A stretch of 64,000 nt of DNA from VXYL01 sp965199915. Lineage in GTDB: Bacteria > Pseudomonadota > Gammaproteobacteria > Pseudomonadales > Azotimanducaceae. Under the pieces are notes generated by a model. That model was not told the DNA's origin and did no database searches. It saw only the letters and a list, made by a program, of their open reading frames with translations. Position numbers and translations under genes: made by a program. Of the stretch, positions 59,483 through 64,000 are shown piece after piece (the first letter of the stretch is position 1; each line of letters starts with the position of its first letter). Location: the NCBI GenBank assembly GCA_965199915.1, contig OZ241348.1:1178001-1242000 (forward strand), in the 5' to 3' direction.

Positions 59483-61147
59483 GTGTCGGAACAAGCCCGT
59501 GAATCCATGGACTTCGACGTGGTGGTCGTGGGCGGCGGGCCGTCGGGCCTCGCCGCGGCGTGCCGGCTGACCCAGCTCGCGCAAGCGGCGGGACGCGAAC
59601 TCAACATCTGCCTGGTGGAGAAGGGCTCGGAGATCGGCGCCCACATTCTCTCCGGCGCGGTGCTGGCGCCGCGGGCGTTGAACGAACTCTTCCCGGACGC
59701 CGCCGCGCAAGGCGCGCCGCTCGGCGTGCGGGTGGTGGACGACCGCTTCCACGTTCTGGTGAACGACACCAACCACATCCTGCTGCCGTCTTGGACCGTG
59801 CCGGCCGAATCGCGCAACGGCGGCAACCACACCCTCTCGCTCGGCAACCTCTGCCGCTGGCTTGGGGAACAGGCCGAAAGCGCCGGGGTACACGTGTTTC
59901 CGGGCTTCGCCGCGGCCGAGGTGCTCTACAACGACGACGGCGGCGTCGCCGGCGTCGCCACCGCGGACATGGGCATCGGCGCGGACGGCCAGCCCAAAGC
60001 CAACTTCGAGCGCGGCTACGCGTTGCGCGCCGCCTACACCGTGTTCGCCGAGGGCTGCCGCGGCCACCTTGGCAAACAACTGATGGCGCGCTTCAACCTC
60101 TGCGCCGATGCCGCCGAACAACACTACGCCATCGGCTTGAAGGAGCTGTGGGATGTGCCGGCCGAACAGCACCACGCCGGCCGCGTGCTGCACAACATCG
60201 GCTGGCCGCTCGGACGCCTTGCCGGGCCGGGCATGGGGTCGTTCCTCTACCACCAGGAGAACCACCAGGTCGCGCTTGGCCTCATCGTCGATCTCGCCTA
60301 CAAGAACCCGCACCTCTCCCCGTTCGACGAGATGCAGCGCCTCAAGCACCATCCGCTGTTCGCCGAGACGCTGCGCGGCGGCCGGCGGGTCTCCTACGGC
60401 GCACGCGCCATCGTCAAGGGCGGCCTGCCGGCGCTGCCCAAGCTGGCGGTGCCGGGCGGGCTTTTGGTTGGCGACGACGCCGGCTTTCTCAACATGTTGA
60501 AGATCAAAGGCACGCACACGGCCATGAAATCCGGCATGATCGCCGCCGAGACGGTGTTCGACGCCTTGCAGCGGGGCGAGGCCGGCACCGCGCTGGACGA
60601 TTACCAAAGCCGCGTGGAGGATTCTTGGCTCGGTGCCGAGCTGCGCCGGGCGCGCAACGTGGGGCCGGCGCTGCACCGGTTCGGCCCGGTGCTCGGCGCC
60701 GCGTACGCCTGGGCGGACCAAACCATCGCCCGCGGGCGCATGCCGTTCACGCTGCGGGACGCCGCGGCCGACCACGAGCGCCTCGCTCCGGCCGCCAAGG
60801 CGCGCCCCATCGACTATCCGCAGCCAGACGGCGCGCTTTCGTTCGACAAGCTCTCCTCGGTGTTCCTCTCCAACACCAACCACGAGGAGGATCAACCCTG
60901 CCACCTGGCGCTGGCGGACGCCGACGCGCCCATCCGCGACAACCTGCCGCTGTACGACGAGCCGGCGCAACGCTACTGCCCGGCCGGGGTGTACGAGGTG
61001 GTGGAGGACGCCGAGGGCCAGGCGCGGTTCCAAATCAACGCCCAGAACTGCGTGCATTGCAAAACCTGCGACATCAAGGACCCGGCGCAGAACATCACTT
61101 GGGTGGCCCCCGAAGGCGGCGGCGGGCCGAACTACGGCAACATGTGA
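59483..61147 (+). CDS. Electron transfer flavoprotein-ubiquinone oxidoreductase
   Basis: 554 residues. FAD-binding VVVVGGGPSGLAAACRL at the N-terminus, LSGAVLAPRALNELFP, GDDAGFLNMLKIKGTHTAM and KSGMIAAETVF in the flavin/quinone domain, and a C-terminal 4Fe-4S ferredoxin-like domain: RYCPAGVYEVV, then NCVHCKTCDIKDP. Transfers electrons from ETF (beta-oxidation and amino-acid dehydrogenases) to ubiquinone at the inner membrane (EC 1.5.5.1). Full family length. Confidence 0.95.
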   Translation: MSEQARESMDFDVVVVGGGPSGLAAACRLTQLAQAAGRELNICLVEKGSEIGAHILSGAVLAPRALNELFPDAAAQGAPLGVRVVDDRFHVLVNDTNHILLPSWTVPAESRNGGNHTLSLGNLCRWLGEQAESAGVHVFPGFAAAEVLYNDDGGVAGVATADMGIGADGQPKANFERGYALRAAYTVFAEGCRGHLGKQLMARFNLCADAAEQHYAIGLKELWDVPAEQHHAGRVLHNIGWPLGRLAGPGMGSFLYHQENHQVALGLIVDLAYKNPHLSPFDEMQRLKHHPLFAETLRGGRRVSYGARAIVKGGLPALPKLAVPGGLLVGDDAGFLNMLKIKGTHTAMKSGMIAAETVFDALQRGEAGTALDDYQSRVEDSWLGAELRRARNVGPALHRFGPVLGAAYAWADQTIARGRMPFTLRDAAADHERLAPAAKARPIDYPQPDGALSFDKLSSVFLSNTNHEEDQPCHLALADADAPIRDNLPLYDEPAQRYCPAGVYEVVEDAEGQARFQINAQNCVHCKTCDIKDPAQNITWVAPEGGGGPNYGNM

Positions 61148-61163
61148 CGGTCGCCGGCGGAGT

Positions 61164-61700
61164 CTACGCGCCCGAGCCGAGCACGAAGCGCACCCCGGCG
61201 CTCCACAGGCACACATCGCCGGCCGCGTCTTCGCGGGCCAACTCCACCAAGCGGTAGAACACCGGCCGCGCGATCAGCGCCCGCAAGCCGTTCCGGACTT
61301 CCACATAGGGACGCGGCCGCCCTGCCCGCTGCTCCACGACAATGGGGTGTTTCGCATCGGCGAGCACCGCATCGCCCATGTTGGTGGTGAACAACACCCG
61401 CGCCGCCTCTCCTGCGCCATCGGCCTCCATGCCGGTGGCGAGGAACGGCGCGTCGTCCACTTGGATGCGCAGTTTCTCCGCCGGGGTCACCAGGTAGTAG
61501 GCGCCGTCGGCCTCCAAACGCAGCACGGTGGCGAACAAGCGGGCGATGGCGAAGCGCTTTATGAGCGCGCCTTCGTGGTACCAGTCGCCATTGGCGGCGA
61601 TGCGGATGTCTATCGCGCCGGCGCGTTTCGGATGCCAGCGTTCCACCGGCGGCAAGCTGCGGCTGCCGGCCGCCGCCAGCAAGTCCGCGAACGCGCTCAT
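61164..61700 (-). CDS. DUF1285 family protein
   Basis: 178 residues. IDIRIAANGDWYHEGALIKR, LFATVLRLEADGAYYLVTPA, EKLRIQVDDAPFLA and RPYVEVRNGLRALIARPVFY identify DUF1285, a two-domain beta protein of unknown role common in gammaproteobacteria and some alphas. Start ATG at 61700, 14 bases after moaA; likely co-transcribed with it. Converges on the ETF-QO gene. Confidence 0.88.
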   Translation of the reverse strand: MSAFADLLAAAGSRSLPPVERWHPKRAGAIDIRIAANGDWYHEGALIKRFAIARLFATVLRLEADGAYYLVTPAEKLRIQVDDAPFLATGMEADGAGEAARVLFTTNMGDAVLADAKHPIVVEQRAGRPRPYVEVRNGLRALIARPVFYRLVELAREDAAGDVCLWSAGVRFVLGSGA

Positions 61701-61714
61701 CGCCGGAGGTTGGC

Positions 61715-62680
61715 TTAGCCGCCGATGAACTTCATCACCGTCACTTCGCCCTTGAAATGGACAGGCTGCTTGTCCGCCAACGCGCCCATCAGCCGGTCTT
61801 GCAGCGCCGCACGCGCCTGGTCGTCCGGCAAGGGCAGCAGATCCGCCAAGGCGTGGCGCTTGCTGCTCGAGAGGCAGCCGTAGAGGTAGCCGTTGGACGA
61901 AAGGCGCAAGCGCGTGCAGGAGGCGCAGAAGGGCTCGGTTTCGTTGGCGATGACGCCGAAGGTGCCTTTGCCGGGGATCTCGTAGCGCACGGACGTGGAG
62001 TCGTAGGCGGCGTCGGTGCGGGCGAACTCGTGGCGCGTGGCGATCAGCGCCAGGATGTCGTCCATGCCGAAGAAATCCCGCCCGTAGGCGGCGCCCCGCT
62101 TCAGGTGGCCCATGTTCATCAGCTCGATGAAGCGCAATTCCACGCCGCGCTCCAGGCAGTAGTCCAAGAGGGGCAGGATCTGATCCACGTTGGCGGACTT
62201 CAGCGGCACCATGTTCACCTTCACCTTCAGGCCGCCTTCGCGCATCAGGTCGATGCCGCGCAGCACCGTGGCGAGGTCGCCGCTCTTGGCGATGGCGCGG
62301 AAAGCGAGCGGATTCAAGGTGTCCAAGCTGACGTTGATGCGCTTGAGGCCGGAATCCACGATGAGCGCCGCCTTGCGCGGCAGCAGTTGGCCGTTGGTGG
62401 TGACGGACACGTCCTTGAAGGGCAGCCGCATGACCGCCGGCAGAAACTCGTCGAACTTGGGCGACAGCAGCGGCTCGCCGCCGGTGATGCGCAGTTTGTC
62501 GATGCCGGCGGAGTCCATCAGCAACCGCACGGCGCGCAGCAGATCCGCCGCGCCGAGCTCGGCCACCGCCGCTTGCAAGCGCCTGCCGTTCGGCACGCAA
62601 TAGGTGCAGGCGTAGTTGCAAGCGGCCGTGAGGCTGACGCGCAGGTTGCGAAAGCGGCGGCCTTGGGCGTCGACGATCAT
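61715..62680 (-). CDS. moaA: GTP 3',8-cyclase MoaA (molybdenum cofactor synthesis)
   Basis: 321 residues. Radical-SAM cluster Cys21, Cys25, Cys28 in CNYACTYC; SAM motif GGEP in ITGGEPLLSPKFDEFL; second 4Fe-4S site in FCASCTRLRLSSNGYLYGC. Converts GTP to 3',8-cyclo-dihydro-GTP, the first step of molybdopterin synthesis (EC 4.1.99.22). The usual C-terminal GG dipeptide is present (KFIGG). The start at 62680 gives the family N-terminus. Confidence 0.95.
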   Translation of the reverse strand: MIVDAQGRRFRNLRVSLTAACNYACTYCVPNGRRLQAAVAELGAADLLRAVRLLMDSAGIDKLRITGGEPLLSPKFDEFLPAVMRLPFKDVSVTTNGQLLPRKAALIVDSGLKRINVSLDTLNPLAFRAIAKSGDLATVLRGIDLMREGGLKVKVNMVPLKSANVDQILPLLDYCLERGVELRFIELMNMGHLKRGAAYGRDFFGMDDILALIATRHEFARTDAAYDSTSVRYEIPGKGTFGVIANETEPFCASCTRLRLSSNGYLYGCLSSSKRHALADLLPLPDDQARAALQDRLMGALADKQPVHFKGEVTVMKFIGG

Positions 62681-62703
62681 GGGGATGTGCGGAAAGGTGC
62701 CGG

Positions 62704-63882
62704 TTACGCGTCGCCGAACCGGCCCTGCCAATCCGCCAATGGCACGAAGCGGTCGCCATCCACCACGGTGTAGTACACGCCCAAGAGGCCCTGCCGGCGG
62801 TCCGGCGAGAACGACACCCGCTCGCCGATGCCGAGATCGTGATCCTGCACCGTGAACACCGCCCGTTCCAACCCCTCGCGGCCGGCGTCGTCGCCGGCGC
62901 GCCGCAACACCTCCACCATCAGCTTGGCGTTGAGGAACCCTTCCAAGCTGGCGAAGCTGTGCGGGAAGCGTTGGTAGCCGTCCGCGTTCAAGTCCGCCGG
63001 CGGTTGCGGGTTGTGCCGCGCCATCAGCTCGCGGTATTCGCGCACCGCGGGAATGGTGTCGTCTTCGTAGCTTGGCACCACTTGGGAATGCACCAGCAGA
63101 TCCGTGTAGCGGCGGCTGTCCGCGTGTTCGGCGGTGATGAGCTGCAGCAGGTTCTCGCTGCCCACGAACGACAGGTTGGCGATGGGCACGCGCAAGCCGC
63201 CATCCACCGCATCGCGCAGAAACGCCGCGCAGGCGGCGTAGGCGCCCACGCAAATCACGGCGTCCGGGTCCGCCGCCTTCAACGCCTCCACTTGCGGCGT
63301 CATGCTGTGCTCGTAGGCGTCGCCGCGCCGATAGGTGGCTTCGCCGGCGAGTTGCTCGCCGCGCCGCCGCAACGCTTCGCGCACGCCGGCCGAGCCGCTG
63401 CGCCCGTAGTCGTCGTCTTGGTAGAACACGGCGATCCGTTCGCGGCCGATGTCGAGCAGGTTGTCCACCAGGCCGGCGGTTTCGGCGCGGTAGGAAGGCC
63501 GCAGGTTGAAGACGAACTCGCCGTGCGGCGGCTCGCGTTGCGGCTGGGCGCCGGTGAAGGGAAAGAACAGATAGATGTGCTCGTCCTGGTGCGCCTGCAG
63601 CAACGGCAACACCCGCGCCACGGTGGGCGTGCCCACATAGCCGAACAGCGCGAACACGTCCTCCCGGCGCATGAGGGCGGTGGTGTTCTCCACGCAGCGC
63701 CCGGGTTGGTAGCCGTCGTCGCAGGGGTGGAGCACCACCGGGCACCCCCCTACCCCGCCGTTGGCGTTGGTTTCCTCGAAGCAGGCGCGCGCGCCGCAGT
63801 AGAGTTCGTTGCCAAGGCCGCCGGACGGTCCGGAAAACGCGGCGGACATGCCAAGGACGATGCCGTTGTCGGCAGGTTTCAT
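62704..63882 (-). CDS. Periplasmic-binding-protein-like (branched-chain amino acid type) ligand-binding protein without signal peptide
   Basis: 392 residues of the Peripla_BP_6 (LivJ-like) fold: IVLGMSAAFSGPSGGLGNEL, VLHPCDDGYQPGRCVENTTA, VFALFGYVGTPTVARVLPLL, RIAVFYQDDDYGRSGSAGVR and LEGFLNAKLMVEVLRRAGD. The ATG has a perfect AAGGAG at good spacing and the domain begins within eight residues, so no export signal is encoded. It may act in the cytoplasm, perhaps as a sensor partner of a regulator beyond the right edge. No transporter genes are next to it. Confidence 0.8.
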   Translation of the reverse strand: MKPADNGIVLGMSAAFSGPSGGLGNELYCGARACFEETNANGGVGGCPVVLHPCDDGYQPGRCVENTTALMRREDVFALFGYVGTPTVARVLPLLQAHQDEHIYLFFPFTGAQPQREPPHGEFVFNLRPSYRAETAGLVDNLLDIGRERIAVFYQDDDYGRSGSAGVREALRRRGEQLAGEATYRRGDAYEHSMTPQVEALKAADPDAVICVGAYAACAAFLRDAVDGGLRVPIANLSFVGSENLLQLITAEHADSRRYTDLLVHSQVVPSYEDDTIPAVREYRELMARHNPQPPADLNADGYQRFPHSFASLEGFLNAKLMVEVLRRAGDDAGREGLERAVFTVQDHDLGIGERVSFSPDRRQGLLGVYYTVVDGDRFVPLADWQGRFGDA

Positions 63883-64000
63883 GTTTGAGACTCCTTAACC
63901 TGTTCAACTGTTGCGATGCTTCAAACGGCGGGGAGCGAACCCGCACCGCCGCCGTTGGCACGGCGCACAGTTTGCCACGAACCGCCCCTTCCGCGCGACC

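Noticed and set aside
58724..61216. 830-codon open frame antisense to the RraA and ETF-QO genes
   Set aside because: Spans two convincing genes and the gap between them; shadow frame of GC-rich DNA.

Overview
The window is uniformly GC-rich and looks like the chromosome of a proteobacterium, most likely a gammaproteobacterium: ampD sits divergent to nadC, and DUF2333, DUF1285, a DUF2170/PspA/DUF2491 cluster, msrA, moaA and ETF-ubiquinone oxidoreductase genes are all of that type. No rRNA or species-marker gene is present, so the assignment is an inference.

Layout. 1-11.8 kb is ordinary chromosome: an ABC exporter (cut by the left edge), a peroxiredoxin/GST operon, a sodium symporter, an FAD oxidase, two unknown exported proteins, an S9 peptidase, msrA, ampD, nadC and a tRNA-Thr(CGT). 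12-46.8 kb is an accessory island. It is bordered by three near-identical copies of a large AAA ATPase/PD-(D/E)XK nuclease-like gene: copy A at 12-14.9 kb, broken by an ISAzo13-family element, and intact copies B and C at 43.5-46.8 kb. Between them lie a leucine-rich-repeat/Ig surface-protein gene, an ISKra4-family insertion sequence, a scrambled HK97-type prophage (about 20-41.2 kb) and a broken GLUG-repeat gene. 46.9-64 kb is chromosome again: a DUF2333/copper-chaperone operon, a diiron protein, a NadR-like kinase, a MalT/LuxR-type regulator, the DUF2170-PspA-DUF2491-ion channel cluster followed by a KefB-like antiporter, RraA-family and ETF-QO genes, DUF1285, moaA and a ligand-binding protein.

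The prophage is the striking part. Terminase, portal, ClpP-type protease, capsid and connector genes run on + from 20.0 kb, then the connector gene is split by an inverted 5.8-kb segment from a second, related phage (terminase end back to tail-tube start, 30.8 to 24.95 kb). The second half of the split connector resumes exactly in frame at 30.8 kb and is followed by the head-tail and tail-tube genes. The long tail module (tape measure to tail tip) then lies on the opposite strand (41.1 to 35.0 kb). No integrase, repressor, replication or lysis gene was recognised, so this is a defective mosaic remnant, or possibly in part an assembly artefact. The prophage appears to sit inside a GLUG-Ig-LRR surface-protein gene, pieces of which remain on either side in the same orientation.

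Other points: a 107-bp non-autonomous relative of the ISAzo13 element supplies the stop codon of the S9 peptidase; the three ATPase/nuclease genes share a promoter-like box so close to the start codon that their mRNAs are probably leaderless; the tail chaperone carries the lambda-type GGGAAAG slippery site; the tail-tip gene contains a 20-base G/C homopolymer; and tiny membrane-peptide ORFs lie antisense at equivalent places in both phage segments.
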